Shown in pieces: positions 50,930-61,121 of a stretch of DNA of 64,000 nt (position 1 is its first letter; the number at the start of each line of letters is the position of its first letter). Made by a program: the position numbers and the translations under genes. The stretch is from an uncultured Opitutales bacterium (GTDB lineage Bacteria; Verrucomicrobiota; Verrucomicrobiia; Opitutales; Intestinicryptomonadaceae): contig URGP01000005.1 in the NCBI GenBank assembly GCA_900547395.1, forward strand, positions 50,558-114,557, written 5' to 3'. The notes under the pieces are model-generated. The model searched no databases, was not told the origin of the DNA, and saw only the letters and a list, made by a program, of their open reading frames with translations.

Positions 50930-50962
50930 GGCGGGAGCAAAATTTTGCTTCCGCCTTTTTTT
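50930..50962 (+). terminator. Terminator of the second sigma operon
   Basis: GGCGGGAGC (50930-50938) pairs with GCTTCCGCC (50947-50955), loop AAAATTTT, then seven T. Confidence 0.75.
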
Positions 50963-50990
50963 GTGAAAAACCCAATGAAAAAGCGCAAAA

Positions 50991-51019
50991 AAAACGCCAA
51001 GCAATAAACTTGGCGTTTT
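50991..51019 (-). terminator. Terminator of the outer-membrane barrel gene
   Basis: AAAACGCCAAG (50991-51001) and CTTGGCGTTTT (51009-51019) form a perfect stem with a seven-base loop; the minus-strand side continues in T. Confidence 0.75.
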
Positions 51020-51037
51020 TCAATTTAAAATTTCAAA

Positions 51038-51799
51038 TTAGCGACCGAAACCGAAGCGAACCTTCAAGCCGAAAGTCTTGGAGTGCTTGATTACGTCGTT
51101 GCCGAAGTTCCATTCGCCGAATACGGAGAACGCAACGATTGAGTTTGCCCAATATGTAAGTTCCGCGTCAATGGTGCGGAATGTTTTAAAATCATCGGAA
51201 CCGGAGTGCCACAAGAATTTGCCGGAAAGAGAGAAAGATTCCGTCAAAACGAGTTCAACGCCGCCGCCGTAGTTATAAATGAAATTATTTTCGGAAAAAG
51301 AAGTTTTTTCGCCATCGACAGTTGCGTCAAGAGAATTCCAGCCATAACCTGCAGAACCGTATGCGAAAGGCTTGATTGCCTGAATAAAGTCCCAACCTGT
51401 CTTAACTGACAAATACGGCTTCAAGCCAACTGCCACATTGAAAGAGTTTCCGGAGAGATTTGCGTTTTCAATGCTATTTGCATCGTCATTAAAACCGTCC
51501 AAATCCGTATAGCCATAGCCCAAATTTACGAACAAGTCCATGCCGAACCAGTCAATATCCTGCATTGTGTTTACGCCGGGCTTGAATACCGGAACATTAA
51601 ATTCCACATTTGCAACCGCGCCAACTTGGTTGGAATCATTTACGCCTTCTTCCAAGTCGGTAAATGATGCGCCGCCGCCAAATTCAACATACATGCGGCC
51701 GAGATTTGCTTCGCCTTCGGCTTTTTTGCTGTACGCAAATGCGGAGACTGCCATTAAGAATGCAGATACTGATACTAAAAATGTTTTCTTCATATTCAT
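51038..51799 (-). CDS. Outer-membrane beta-barrel protein
   Basis: 253 residues. Signal peptide (MNMKKTFLVSVSAFLMAVSAFA). The mature part shows alternating aromatic/hydrophobic strands: MYVEFGGGASFTDL, VGAVANVEFNVPVF, MDLFVNLGYGYTDL, FNVAVGLKPYLSV, AYGSAGYGWNSL, NYGGGVELVLTESFSLSGKF and KTFGLKVRFGFGR at the end. About eight strands are visible, as in OmpA/OmpW-size barrels. The end residue is Arg rather than Phe or Trp, slightly unusual. Porin or structural function is a guess; the gene stands alone. Confidence 0.75.
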   Translation of the reverse strand: MNMKKTFLVSVSAFLMAVSAFAYSKKAEGEANLGRMYVEFGGGASFTDLEEGVNDSNQVGAVANVEFNVPVFKPGVNTMQDIDWFGMDLFVNLGYGYTDLDGFNDDANSIENANLSGNSFNVAVGLKPYLSVKTGWDFIQAIKPFAYGSAGYGWNSLDATVDGEKTSFSENNFIYNYGGGVELVLTESFSLSGKFLWHSGSDDFKTFRTIDAELTYWANSIVAFSVFGEWNFGNDVIKHSKTFGLKVRFGFGR

Positions 51800-51874
51800 A
51801 ATGACAACAGGATTAACATTTTTTAAGAAGATGTAAAGACTTTTTTTATTTTTTTTAATTTATCTGAAATACGC

Positions 51875-53071
51875 CTACTCTACATTGCGCTTAAAACATA
51901 TTCTCTCGACCGCGGAGTCAAAGCCCCCCGTGCCCGGAAGTATTTCAATTTCAAGCCTTGTGTAATAGAAAGGCAGCGCATTGCCATAATCCAAGTCTAT
52001 TCTCACGGCGTCCTTTTCCGTCGTAAGCACATATTCGGCACCCGCGCGCACGGCGTCCTTAAAAAAGTCGTCAAGCTCCGATTTCAAAAAGCGGTGGTGG
52101 TCCAGAAAATGCTCGAAATACACGATTTCAGCCCCTGCATCGACCAGAAATTTCTCAAAGCTCGAAGGAGATGCAATGGCGCAAAAATAAGCGATTTTTT
52201 TCCCTTTCAAAAACTCGATAGGCTCCTGCTTCATCGAATGGAACTCCACGAGATGCTTCGACTTGTGGGCGCATTCGATAAATTCCGCGCCCGTATTGTA
52301 TTGCCTAATGAAATTTTCAAGCTCTTCGTCGCGCCTGCCGTCGCTCTTTGTCAAAAAGATGTAGGAGGCGCGCTTCAAGTGGGAGACCGGCTCGCGCAAA
52401 ATCCCGCGCGGAAGAAGCGATTTGTTGCCGAAAGGATTGGTTTTATCGACAAGCAAAAGCTGCATATGCCCGCGTAGCGGCAAATACTGGAAACCGTCGT
52501 CCAAGATGAGCGTATCGACGCCAAACTCCTTTATCGCGAAGTTGCCCGCCCTCACCCTGTTTTTGTCAACTACGACGACAACCCCTGGAAGATTGCGGGC
52601 AAGCATAAAAGGCTCGTCGCCCGCGAATTCGGAATTTAAGAGAATGTTCTTGCCGTCGCTTACGACTTTCGGCTTGGGAAGCTCTCCGTTAGTTATCCAC
52701 CTCCAAAGCTTCTTGAACAAACCGTCCGACTTGCTCTTGTAGCCCCTGCTCAAAATCGCGACCTTGCGCCCCTTTGCGGTAAGCTCGCGGGCAAACTTTT
52801 CCACAACGGGAGTTTTGCCGGTCCCGCCAACCGTGAGATTGCCTACAACTATTACAAGGCACCCCAGCGGGCTGTCCCTGAAAATCCTGTTTTTGTAGAG
52901 AAAATAGCGAAACTTCACAATCCCGCAAAATATCCACGAAAGACCTTTTAGAAAGCATCCGTAAATGCGCGCAGGCAAATCTTTGCGGCGGTCGTAAATC
53001 ACATCGACCGTCGTGCGCTCAAGATTTTGCAAGGCAAGCCTGATTTTCTCTCCAAAAGAATCTTCGGACAT
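51875..53071 (-). CDS. lpxK: Tetraacyldisaccharide 4'-kinase
   Basis: 398 residues. The P-loop [19 protein letters not shown] is at about 76-94, then ILSRGYKSK, the Asp/Gly pair [14 protein letters not shown] and [13 protein letters not shown]. The family adds the 4'-phosphate to lipid A in the inner membrane. An N-terminal amphipathic segment (about 34-62) should attach to the membrane. An insertion between the P-loop and the DDGFQ motif is slightly long. Together with the Lpt permease this shows the cell makes LPS. It lies 27 bases after the glycogen phosphorylase gene on the same strand. Confidence 0.94.
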   Translation of the reverse strand: MSEDSFGEKIRLALQNLERTTVDVIYDRRKDLPARIYGCFLKGLSWIFCGIVKFRYFLYKNRIFRDSPLGCLVIVVGNLTVGGTGKTPVVEKFARELTAKGRKVAILSRGYKSKSDGLFKKLWRWITNGELPKPKVVSDGKNILLNSEFAGDEPFMLARNLPGVVVVVDKNRVRAGNFAIKEFGVDTLILDDGFQYLPLRGHMQLLLVDKTNPFGNKSLLPRGILREPVSHLKRASYIFLTKSDGRRDEELENFIRQYNTGAEFIECAHKSKHLVEFHSMKQEPIEFLKGKKIAYFCAIASPSSFEKFLVDAGAEIVYFEHFLDHHRFLKSELDDFFKDAVRAGAEYVLTTEKDAVRIDLDYGNALPFYYTRLEIEILPGTGGFDSAVERICFKRNVE

Positions 53072-53098
53072 CTTTTTTGGGGAAATTCAACGTTGCTG

Positions 53099-55600
53099 TT
53101 ATTCGCGCGGAGGCAGTTTTTCAAGATTCCAAATATCGTCGGCGTACTCGGAAATGGTGCGGTCGCTTGAAAACTTGCTCATGCGGGCAGTGTTCAAAAT
53201 CGCCATTTTAGCCCAGCGCGCCTTGTCTTTATAGACTTCGCCAAGCCTGTCCTGCGCGTCGCAATACGACTGGTAGTCGGCGCAGACCATAAACTGGTCG
53301 CCCCAGTCCAAAACAGACTTTCTGAGAGGCTCAAACGCAGTCGGGTTGCCGGGCATGAAGTAATCGGAAACAAGCCAGTCCAAAACGGACTTTAAGTTTT
53401 CGTTTGAATTGTAAACGTTCCACGGGTTGTAGCCTTCGGCTTTCAGCTTCTGCACTTCATCGACATTCATTCCGAAGATGAAAATATTGTCCTTGCCGAC
53501 TTCCTCCAGAATTTCGACATTCGCTCCATCGAGAGTTCCCATTGTGATTGCGCCGTTTAAAGCGAGTTTCATATTGCCTGTACCCGAAGCTTCCTTGCCT
53601 GCGGTTGAAATCTGCTCGGAAACATCGGCGGCTGGAATAATATCCATGGCAAGAGACACATTGTAGTTGGGAATGAATGCGACTTTCAGCTTTCCCTTTA
53701 TTCTCGCATCGTTATTTATGACATTTCCAACGGTATTGATTGCCCAGATGATGTTCTTTGCCAAGTCGTAGCCGGGAGCCGCTTTCGCGCCGAAAATAAA
53801 CGCACGCGGAGAAATGTCGGCATCAGGATTGTGAAGCAGGCGGCGGTAGAGCGTAAGAATGTAAAGCAGATTGAGATGCTGGCGTTTGTATTCGTGAAGC
53901 CTCTTGATTTGGACGTCGAAAATAGCGTCGGGATTTAAATCTACCCCGCACAAGTCTTTTACGATTTTTGCAAGATGCGCCTTGTTTTCACGCTTGATTT
54001 CCATGTACTTCTTTTGGAAGTCGGAATCTTCCGCAAACTTTTCGAGACCTTTAAGCTCGTCGAGATTTTTCGGCCAAGAGTCGCTTTTCAAGGTTTTCGT
54101 AATCAAGTCGGAAAGCCCCTCGTTTGCGGTTTTCAGCCAACGGCGCGGAGTTATGCCGTTTGTCTTGTTGTTGAATTTTTCGGGCGAAATTTGGTAGAAG
54201 TCGCGCAAAACGCTCTCTTTTAAAAGCTGAGAGTGGAGTTCGGCAACGCCGTTTACGCTGTGAGAGCCGACAACCGAAAGATACGCCATTCTCACCATTT
54301 TTGGAGACCCCTCCTCGATTATCGAAAGGCGGGCGATCTTATCGGAATCCCTGCCGTAAATGCTTTCTACATAAGAAAGCCAGCGGGCGTTGATTTCGTA
54401 AATAATCTGCAAATGGCGCGGCAAGAGCTTTTCAAAGAAAGGCACGGACCATTTTTCCAAGGCTTCGGGGAGCAGGGTGTGGTTCGTGTACGCAAAAACA
54501 TGCGTACATATTTCCCAAGACTTGTCCCAACCCAATCCTTCAACGTCAACCAAAAGGCGCATGAGTTCGGGAACCGCTATCGCAGGGTGAGTGTCGTTTA
54601 GCTGGATTGCAACCTTGTCCGCAAAAATATCCCAATTTTCCCCGTTCAAAGACTTGAAGCGGCGAATGATGTCCTGCAACGAGCAAGTTACAAAGAAATA
54701 CTGCTGCATAAGGCGCAGAATTTTGCCGTTTTCAGTCTTGTCGTTCGGATACAAAACCTTCGATATGGTTTCGGACATCGCCTTTTGATGGACAGCCTGG
54801 GTATAGCCGCCGTTATTAAAGGCGTTCAAATCAAGCTCGTTTGTCGCGCGGGATTCCCACAGACGCAGGAAGTTTACTGTGCCCGCGCCGTAGCCGACGA
54901 CGGGAACATCCCACGGGACGCCGAGGAGTTCACCTTCGGGAATCCACCTTACAGACCAGTCTCCCGTAGAAGACATAACCCCCTCGACCCTTCCGCCGAT
55001 TCCGACTTTCACTGTGTATTCGGGGCGGACAATATCCCACGGGGAACCGAATTTAAGCCAGTTGTCGGGAGACTCTATCTGCCTGCCGCCCTCAAAACTC
55101 TGCGTGAAAAGCCCGAATTCGTAAAGTATGCCGTATCCGACCGCGGGATAATCGAGAGTGGCAAGAGAATCTTGGAAGCAAGCCGCAAGACGCCCCAAGC
55201 CACCGTTGCCAAGCCCCATGTCAACTTCGCTTGCCATGATGGAATCGAAATCAAGCCCAAGCTCTTTCAACGCCTCTCTTGCAACATCCATGAGTCCCGA
55301 ATTTGTCAAAGTATCTTCAGTAAGCCTGCCCATCAAATATTCGAGAGACAGATAATAAACGCGCTTTGAATTTGCCTTGTATTGGCGCGACATTGTGGAA
55401 ATAAACCTGCCCATTATTTCGTCGCGAACCGCCATTGCCGTCGCAAGCCACCAATCGCGCGGCGTTGCTCTGACCGTCGCGCGCGCCAATGAGCGTTCCA
55501 TGTGCCAAAGAATTGAATTTTTGAAGTCTTTTACGGAAGCGTTCACATAAAATTTGCATTCTTTGCGCGCTTTCGATTCGGATGAGGATTTTTTTGCCAT
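53099..55600 (-). CDS. glgP: Glycogen/alpha-glucan phosphorylase
   Basis: 833 residues from the ATG at 55600; the ORF extension to 55675 is intergenic. The pattern is that of the GT35 family: [54 protein letters not shown] [36 protein letters not shown] and the PLP-binding [15 protein letters not shown]. It releases glucose 1-phosphate from glycogen or starch. No regulatory phosphorylation site is apparent at the N-terminus. The gene is upstream of lpxK and divergent from proC. Confidence 0.97.
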   Translation of the reverse strand: MAKKSSSESKARKECKFYVNASVKDFKNSILWHMERSLARATVRATPRDWWLATAMAVRDEIMGRFISTMSRQYKANSKRVYYLSLEYLMGRLTEDTLTNSGLMDVAREALKELGLDFDSIMASEVDMGLGNGGLGRLAACFQDSLATLDYPAVGYGILYEFGLFTQSFEGGRQIESPDNWLKFGSPWDIVRPEYTVKVGIGGRVEGVMSSTGDWSVRWIPEGELLGVPWDVPVVGYGAGTVNFLRLWESRATNELDLNAFNNGGYTQAVHQKAMSETISKVLYPNDKTENGKILRLMQQYFFVTCSLQDIIRRFKSLNGENWDIFADKVAIQLNDTHPAIAVPELMRLLVDVEGLGWDKSWEICTHVFAYTNHTLLPEALEKWSVPFFEKLLPRHLQIIYEINARWLSYVESIYGRDSDKIARLSIIEEGSPKMVRMAYLSVVGSHSVNGVAELHSQLLKESVLRDFYQISPEKFNNKTNGITPRRWLKTANEGLSDLITKTLKSDSWPKNLDELKGLEKFAEDSDFQKKYMEIKRENKAHLAKIVKDLCGVDLNPDAIFDVQIKRLHEYKRQHLNLLYILTLYRRLLHNPDADISPRAFIFGAKAAPGYDLAKNIIWAINTVGNVINNDARIKGKLKVAFIPNYNVSLAMDIIPAADVSEQISTAGKEASGTGNMKLALNGAITMGTLDGANVEILEEVGKDNIFIFGMNVDEVQKLKAEGYNPWNVYNSNENLKSVLDWLVSDYFMPGNPTAFEPLRKSVLDWGDQFMVCADYQSYCDAQDRLGEVYKDKARWAKMAILNTARMSKFSSDRTISEYADDIWNLEKLPPRE

Positions 55601-55793
55601 GATTTTTAAATTCGCCTTTTTAGAGTTTAGCGGATGTTTAAAATCTAAATTTAGACAAAAAAGCGCACCTTTCAAGCATTTTGTTATTCAATTAAAACGC
55701 CATTTGCCGATGTTTTTTTGCAAAGCGGAATTTAAGCTTGAAAAAGAGGCAAAACCGAACTTTTATTTTTCGGCATTGAAAGGATTTTATAAG

Positions 55794-56588
55794 ATGAAAA
55801 AATTTGCATTTGTCGGCGCGGGCAAAATGGCGTCGGCAATAGTTTCGGGAATGATAAAAAGCGGCGCGGTCCGCCCCTGGGATGTTGAATGCGTAAGCGG
55901 CGCAGACTCAACGGGCGCGGATCTCGCAAGAAACACGGGCATCAGCCACACCGCGAAAATCGAAAACATAAACGCGGAAACAGTGGTGCTTGCCTGCAAG
56001 CCGCAACAGCTTGCGGAAGTAGCCCAAAGCATCGGGCAAAAGCGCATGGATTTGGTAATTTCGATTTTGGCGGGAACCACAATTTCAAAACTGCGCGAAC
56101 GCTTCCCAAACGCGGGTAAAATCGTGCGCGTAATGCCCAACATGGCGGCTCTCATTTCAAAAGGAATTTCCTGCTTCGCGCCCGAAACAGAGCTTGAACC
56201 CGACCAGGAAAAGACGGTCGAAACAGTCTTGAAGGCAATCGGGAAAGTCATAAAATGCCCCGAAGCGCAGCTCGACGCAGTGACAGCCCTCTCGGGAAGC
56301 GGCCCGGGATATGTGTTTGAATTTGCCGCCGCGCTAATCGAGGCGGGCAAAGAACTGGGATTTGACAACGAAACCGCAAAGGAGCTGTCAATCCAAACGA
56401 TTTTGGGAAGCGCAATGCTTCTTGAAAAAGACGAACGCTCGCCCGAAGAATTGCGAGATGCGGTATGCTCCCCCGGGGGCACAACCCTCGCCGCCCTCGA
56501 AGTTTTCAAGGCAAGCGATTTCAGAAAAACCGTAAAAGACGCCCTCTTCGCCGCGGAAAAACGCTCAAAAGAGCTTTCCAAGCTGTAA
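55794..56588 (+). CDS. proC: Pyrroline-5-carboxylate reductase
   Basis: 264 residues. The ATG at 55794 gives an N-terminus MKKFAFVGAGKMASAIVSGM with the NAD(P) Rossmann motif; the longer open frame from 55554 runs through the divergent promoter region and is not used. The C-terminal dimer domain has ALSGSGPGYVFEFAAALIEA and the family signature DAVCSPGGTTLAALEV. The last step of proline synthesis. It is a single-gene unit. Confidence 0.95.
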   Translation: MKKFAFVGAGKMASAIVSGMIKSGAVRPWDVECVSGADSTGADLARNTGISHTAKIENINAETVVLACKPQQLAEVAQSIGQKRMDLVISILAGTTISKLRERFPNAGKIVRVMPNMAALISKGISCFAPETELEPDQEKTVETVLKAIGKVIKCPEAQLDAVTALSGSGPGYVFEFAAALIEAGKELGFDNETAKELSIQTILGSAMLLEKDERSPEELRDAVCSPGGTTLAALEVFKASDFRKTVKDALFAAEKRSKELSKL

Positions 56589-56717
56589 AAACGGGCGTTT
56601 TTTTAAAAAAGTAAAAAAAATACAACTAAAAACTTGACGTTTCGAATATAAATTGACAGAAAAGACATCAATCAATTCAAGAGAATCAATTTTTTAAACA
56701 AAAAAAAATCAAATATT

Positions 56718-57182
56718 ATGAAAAAGTTCTTGGCATTATCCTTGGCGGCCGCTGCACTCTTCGGCTGCTCGACTGAAAAAGTAGCGATAAACTCCTGCCC
56801 TGCCGGCGCGGATGTTTTAATCGGCGGCGAAATGGTAGGTCAGACTCCTTGCGAAGTCAGCCTGAAAAAAGACTCAACTCATAAAATTGTCATTCAAAAA
56901 GCGGGTTATAAGGAAGTTTCCTACACTCTCGCAACATCGGAAGACCTTCCCGAAATCAAGTTTGGACCGCTTGTTGATATGGGCGTTTATATGAGCCTCA
57001 CTCCTGATGAAATCAACGCAAAGCTCTATCCCGCATTTCTTCCCGAAACAGCGGGCAACAATCGTGCCGACGCATATTTGGACGCTGTCTTGAAAGCCGA
57101 TACCCTCAAGAAGGAAGGCAAGATTTGCGAAAAAGAACACTCCGCAATGATTGGCTCGATTAAAGATTTTTACACAAAGTAA
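56718..57182 (+). CDS. PEGA-domain lipoprotein
   Basis: 154 residues. Lipobox LFGC at residues 14-17 (MKKFLALSLAAAALFGCS), so lipid-anchored. A PEGA-like beta domain follows: INSCPAGADVLIGGEMVGQT, PCEVSLKKDSTHKIVIQKAG and YKEVSY. The C-terminal half is helical (EINAKLYPAFLPETAGNNRA). PEGA domains occur in surface proteins; exact role unknown. It ends with a strong terminator. Confidence 0.8.
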   Translation: MKKFLALSLAAAALFGCSTEKVAINSCPAGADVLIGGEMVGQTPCEVSLKKDSTHKIVIQKAGYKEVSYTLATSEDLPEIKFGPLVDMGVYMSLTPDEINAKLYPAFLPETAGNNRADAYLDAVLKADTLKKEGKICEKEHSAMIGSIKDFYTK

Positions 57183-57200
57183 TTTAATCTCATAAATTCA

Positions 57201-57230
57201 AAAAACCTCCGAATTTTCGGAGGTTTTTTT
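57201..57230 (+). terminator. Terminator of the PEGA lipoprotein gene
   Basis: AAAAACCTCCGAA (57201-57213) and TTCGGAGGTTTTT (57216-57228) form a long stem, followed by T. Confidence 0.85.
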
Positions 57231-57643
57231 ATGTACATGAAACAGGCGATGTTTTATGGAATTTGTAGCACGGGTAAAAGAATACAAGCGAAAGTTGTAA
57301 AAACGCCTGCATAATTTCAACCTGCAAAAATCGCAAACCGATTTCATAATTCTGATTTTGCCAAAAGACGGAAATAATACGCGAACCTCTGCTTGAAAAC
57401 ATAGATTTCAAAGTATGCCTTAAACGCGGGAAATTCCGAATGCAACAGTCGGCGGAGAATCGGGAGAGAATGCTAAAACTTACCACTACGGATGGGTTGA
57501 AAACATAAGGAAACCTTGAAGCCAAAACGCCGTTTTATTTCAAATAAACGGGTTTCAAATACGAAAAAGCTTTTGCCATTCCCCGAAACAAAGAGACAAG
57601 CCAAGCGGCAAAAAGCAGATTAAGTTTCCGTCCCCAAAAAAGA
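57231..57643. other. Gene-free stretch, possibly decayed coding DNA
   Basis: About 410 bases between the terminator and the RNase Y gene. All six frames are broken often. The plus-strand frames show stretches of coding-like composition (for example AGNSECNSRRRIG and MLKLTTTDGLKT) without a continuous product. The minus-strand frame 57525-57229 has Ser/Phe-rich content and no signal or motif. I see no known RNA or repeat. Confidence 0.4.
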
Positions 57644-59170
57644 TTAAAGAGTTTCGACAAAACGCTTTTCGCGAATAAGCATTATTTTCACAGGAACGGT
57701 ATGGTCGATTTTCTTGGAAATTTTTTCGCTTAAAAGCGAAATCATTTTCGCCGCCTCTATGTCGTCAACCTTGTCGGGCTCAACTATCACTCTAAGCTCC
57801 CTGCCCGCCTGCAAGGCGTACGCGCTCAATACCCCGTCAAATTCCATGGCGGTTTCTTCAAGGCTCTTCATTCTGGAAAAATAGCTGTCAACGGGAGTCA
57901 TCCTCGCCCCTATGCGGGTCGATGAAATCGTGTCGGCAATTTTTACAATCGCCCCGTATATTCCGCCGTCGGGAATTTCTCCGTGGTGCGCTTCAACCGC
58001 GCTTGCGATAATTTCGTCCTCGCCCAGCCTGCGCAAGAAAGACGCGCCTTCAAGAGCGTGCGAAAGCTCCCCGTCGGCAGCCTTTCCAATGTCGTGAAGA
58101 AGAGCCGCCCTCTTTGCTATTATCGGATCGCAATCCACTTCGGAAGCGAGAATTCCCGCAATCAAAGCCGATTCAATGCTGTGTTCAAGCGTGTTTTGAT
58201 TTAGCGACAAATGGAAGCGCAGCGCGCCCAGACGCTCCAAAATTTCAGGATGAAGACCGCTTATGTTGAGCTGCTTGGCGGCGTCCGCGCCGTAATCCAT
58301 GCAGGATTTTTCAATTTTTATTTTTGCCGACGCCAATGCGGATTCTATCGTTGCGGGGTTTATTCTGCCGTCGGCAACCAAAGATTCCAAAGCAGTCTTT
58401 GCAATCTCTCTCCTTGCGGGATCAAAAGAGGAAACCATGACGGAATCCGGAGTTTCGTCTATCACCAAAGTCGTGCCCGAAGTCGCTTCAAAAGAGCGTA
58501 TGTTGCGCCCTTCCTTGCCAATCAGCCTTCCTTTCATGGCTTCGTTTGGCAGTTTTACAAGGCAGGCGTTCACTTCCGAATTTACGGAAAGCGCGCTTCG
58601 CAAAATAGTGTCAAGCAATATTCGTTTGGCTTCGCTTTCAAGCTCCTTGCCCGATTTCTTGAAAAGCTCAAGCTTGTATAAAGCCAAATCTTCCTCGCAC
58701 TTTCTCGAAATTTCACGCTTCGCCTCCGCATAAAGACTTTCGATGTCCAAATCGGAAAGAGAAGCAAGCTTGCCCGCATACTCATGCTCAAGCTTTTTGA
58801 AATTTTCCATCCTGCGGGTCAAAAGCGCGGTTTCATCAGCCGCCCTACGCTCGGCAAGGCGGGATTTTTCGATGCTGTAAGAGGCGTCGCGTATTTTGGT
58901 TTCAAGCTCCCTGCTGTTTTGCCGCGTCTCTTCGATAAGCGCGCGGTATTCGCTTTCAAGGGTTCTCGCGCGGTCTTTCAATTCCTCTTCAAGCTCTTTT
59001 TTGCGCTCTTCAAGCCTGTGCTTTTGCTCTGCCGACACGCTGTCGATTACCGAATTCATCTTGTGGCGCATCGACTGAGCCTTTACAAGCAATATCATGC
59101 ATTCGGCGGCAAGCATCGCCGAAAGCAGTCCGAGCAAAATTGCATTCGTATCGAAAATTTCGTAATTCAA
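57644..59170 (-). CDS. rny: Ribonuclease Y
   Basis: 508 residues. An N-terminal membrane anchor (about 10-28, AILLGLLSAMLAAECMILLV), a long coiled coil (35-190), a KH domain (MKGRLIGKEGRNIRSFEAT) and the HD domain (RAALLHDIGKAADGELSH, then VEAHHGEIPDGG) occur in the family order. It starts many mRNA decay events at the inner membrane. The N-terminus does not begin with the hairpin-rich sequence seen in Firmicutes, but the domain set is complete. Gene is alone on the minus strand. Confidence 0.95.
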   Translation of the reverse strand: MNYEIFDTNAILLGLLSAMLAAECMILLVKAQSMRHKMNSVIDSVSAEQKHRLEERKKELEEELKDRARTLESEYRALIEETRQNSRELETKIRDASYSIEKSRLAERRAADETALLTRRMENFKKLEHEYAGKLASLSDLDIESLYAEAKREISRKCEEDLALYKLELFKKSGKELESEAKRILLDTILRSALSVNSEVNACLVKLPNEAMKGRLIGKEGRNIRSFEATSGTTLVIDETPDSVMVSSFDPARREIAKTALESLVADGRINPATIESALASAKIKIEKSCMDYGADAAKQLNISGLHPEILERLGALRFHLSLNQNTLEHSIESALIAGILASEVDCDPIIAKRAALLHDIGKAADGELSHALEGASFLRRLGEDEIIASAVEAHHGEIPDGGIYGAIVKIADTISSTRIGARMTPVDSYFSRMKSLEETAMEFDGVLSAYALQAGRELRVIVEPDKVDDIEAAKMISLLSEKISKKIDHTVPVKIMLIREKRFVETL

Positions 59171-59327
59171 AGGCTCCCCTTTATTTTTTTACAATTCAAC
59201 TTTAAGCCAAGCGCGACATTTGGCAAGTTTTTAAAGAAAAAAGTTCTCGACAATCATCCATATTTTCATAGATAAAATCGAATTGCATAAAAATTTTGCA
59301 TAAAAGTAAAAAAGGAGGAAAATTGCC

Positions 59328-60065
59328 ATGAAAAAAATAATCGGCGCCGTTTTGATTTTATCAATCGCCCTCTCGGGAATTCAATCTTTTGCGGCTGACA
59401 AGACAAAAGACGAAAAAGAAACCGCAAAAAAAGGAAAAAGCGAACTTAAAATCGACAAGGAAGCCCTGAAAAAGAAGGTCCGCACAATGCCGAACGGAGA
59501 CACATTTGTGGGATTCATTCCGATGTCAAAAGCTTTCTGCGTAAATTTTCCGCGCGCGCTCGACTCCTACACCGCATACCTTATGCCTTGGATCGATTTA
59601 AAGGAAATTGACGGCATTATTGCGGAAAAAACAGGGGATTCCAACCCCGCAAACAATCCGCAAAACTTTTTGAAGGCGGTAAACGGGGCAATGGCAAAAT
59701 ACGCCTGCCGCCTGAAAAAAATCCCTACGACCGAAGTTGTAATAAAACAGCGCATACAGGCGGGCATTCCCCTATACTGGTTCTGTTGGGAAGACGACAA
59801 CATCTGGGGATACATGGGCGCAAGAACTCTCGAAAGGAAATCGGCAAAGCCCGAAGAATGGAAAAAACTCGTCGCCCAAAAACTTTACAAGCCGAATTTT
59901 TCACAGCTGAAAATAAGAAGAAACTCCTCTTTTTTGGTTTTGGGATACAACGCCCAAACGGGAGAAATTGCAATTTCCCCCGCAAACAACGACGCAAGCA
60001 TAATCTGGATTACCGCGCAAGAAATGAAAAAGCAGGACGTAATGCTGATTGAGGCGTCATGGTAG
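59328..60065 (+). CDS. Secreted protein, papain/C39-like fold without a clear catalytic His
   Basis: 245 residues, with a strong Shine-Dalgarno (AGGAGG) eight bases before the ATG. Signal peptide MKKIIGAVLILSIALSGIQS-FA, a Lys/Glu-rich linker, then a globular part: MSKAFCVNFPRALDSYTAYL, GIIAEKTGDSNPANNPQNFL, VIKQRIQAGIPLYWFCWEDD and FLVLGYNAQTGEIAISPANN. The order Cys, GIP-strand, GYN-strand with an ending like WITAQEM is reminiscent of C39-type cysteine peptidases, but the catalytic His position holds Ser/Leu, so activity is doubtful. The family is not one I can name. A terminator follows. Confidence 0.65.
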   Translation: MKKIIGAVLILSIALSGIQSFAADKTKDEKETAKKGKSELKIDKEALKKKVRTMPNGDTFVGFIPMSKAFCVNFPRALDSYTAYLMPWIDLKEIDGIIAEKTGDSNPANNPQNFLKAVNGAMAKYACRLKKIPTTEVVIKQRIQAGIPLYWFCWEDDNIWGYMGARTLERKSAKPEEWKKLVAQKLYKPNFSQLKIRRNSSFLVLGYNAQTGEIAISPANNDASIIWITAQEMKKQDVMLIEASW

Positions 60066-60089
60066 AAATTTAAAAGATTTTTGTTGAAG

Positions 60090-60131
60090 AAGCGCGCGTT
60101 TATCCAATAATGGCAACGTGCGCTTTTTTTA
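60090..60131 (+). terminator. Terminator before the RNase HIII gene
   Basis: AAGCGCGCGTT (60090-60100) pairs with AACGTGCGCTT (60115-60125) with one wobble, followed by a run of T. Confidence 0.75.
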
Positions 60132-60152
60132 TTTTAAGCACAATTTTTTATT

Positions 60153-61121
60153 ATGAAAAGACCCAAAACTTACGCCGACCTCGCCGCCGAGCTGGAGCCT
60201 AAAAAAAAGACGCTCTACACCCACCCTATCGACCCTTCGCAAATGAAAAAACTCGAAGAGTGGCTCAACTCGCACCTATGGGCTCCGTACAAGGTAAACT
60301 ACGCAAAATTCGCCTACAAAAACCGCGACACAAATGTGGTGGCGTACAATTCGGGAAAACTTGTCGTGCAAGGAAAAGGAACCGAAGACTTTGTAATGTT
60401 CGTCCTTGAACCCGAAATTTTCCAAGCGGCGGAATTCGGATACGAAGAAGAACGCCACCCCGAATGGTACGAAGCCCATGCAGGCATTGACGAAAGCGGC
60501 AAGGGCGACCTCTTCGGGCCTTTGGTTTCGGCATGCGTCATCGCCGATGCGGAAGCCGTCAGAAAATGGCAGGAAGACGGGCTGAAAGAATCGAAAAAAG
60601 TTTCAAGCGACAAGGCAGCCCTTGCAATGGCAAAAAAAATTCGCGACACAAAAGGCGTCGCCGTCAAGGTGAGCTACGCGAACATGGAAAAATATAACGA
60701 GCTTTACAGAAGATTTGGAAATCTCAACAAAATGCTCGCCTGGATGCACGCAAAGGCAATCGAAAATGCGCTTTTAGAACGCCAAGTGCCATGGGGAATG
60801 CTCGACCAGTTCACAAAACAGCCCTTAGTGCAAAAACAGCTAAAAGCGGATTCCGTAAAAAATTTTGAGCTTAAAATGCAGACAAAGGCGGAAGAAGACC
60901 CCGTTGTCGCCGCCGCCTCAATAATCGCGAGGGCAACCTACATATTTGCAATGCGCAAGCTTTCAGCGGAATTTGGAGAAGATTTGATGAAGGGCGCAAG
61001 CTCAAAAACAAAGGAGCAGGCTGTCGCAATCGTAAAAAAGTTCGGCAAAGAAGCCCTGCCAAAATTTGCGAAAATGCACTTTAAAACCGCGCAGGAAGCC
61101 CTGAAAGAGGCGGAAAAATGA
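60153..61121 (+). CDS. rnhC: Ribonuclease HIII
   Basis: 322 residues. The N-terminal TBP-like domain (about 22-95) binds the substrate; the RNase H domain starts with GIDESGKGDLFGPLVSACV, where Asp113 and Glu114 are catalytic and the GKGD is the HIII signature. A later Asp (MLDQFTKQP) and KAEEDPVVAAASIIARATY complete the active site. It cuts RNA in RNA/DNA hybrids. It overlaps rnhB by four bases. Confidence 0.95.
   Translation: MKRPKTYADLAAELEPKKKTLYTHPIDPSQMKKLEEWLNSHLWAPYKVNYAKFAYKNRDTNVVAYNSGKLVVQGKGTEDFVMFVLEPEIFQAAEFGYEEERHPEWYEAHAGIDESGKGDLFGPLVSACVIADAEAVRKWQEDGLKESKKVSSDKAALAMAKKIRDTKGVAVKVSYANMEKYNELYRRFGNLNKMLAWMHAKAIENALLERQVPWGMLDQFTKQPLVQKQLKADSVKNFELKMQTKAEEDPVVAAASIIARATYIFAMRKLSAEFGEDLMKGASSKTKEQAVAIVKKFGKEALPKFAKMHFKTAQEALKEAEK

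Noticed and set aside
55554..55793. 80-residue N-terminal extension of proC
   Set aside because: It would put the Rossmann motif at residue 84 and cover the divergent promoter; the ATG at 55794 starts the family's standard N-terminus.
57229..57525. 98-codon minus-strand frame
   Set aside because: Its end overlaps the terminator of the PEGA gene and its content is not protein-like; treated as non-coding.
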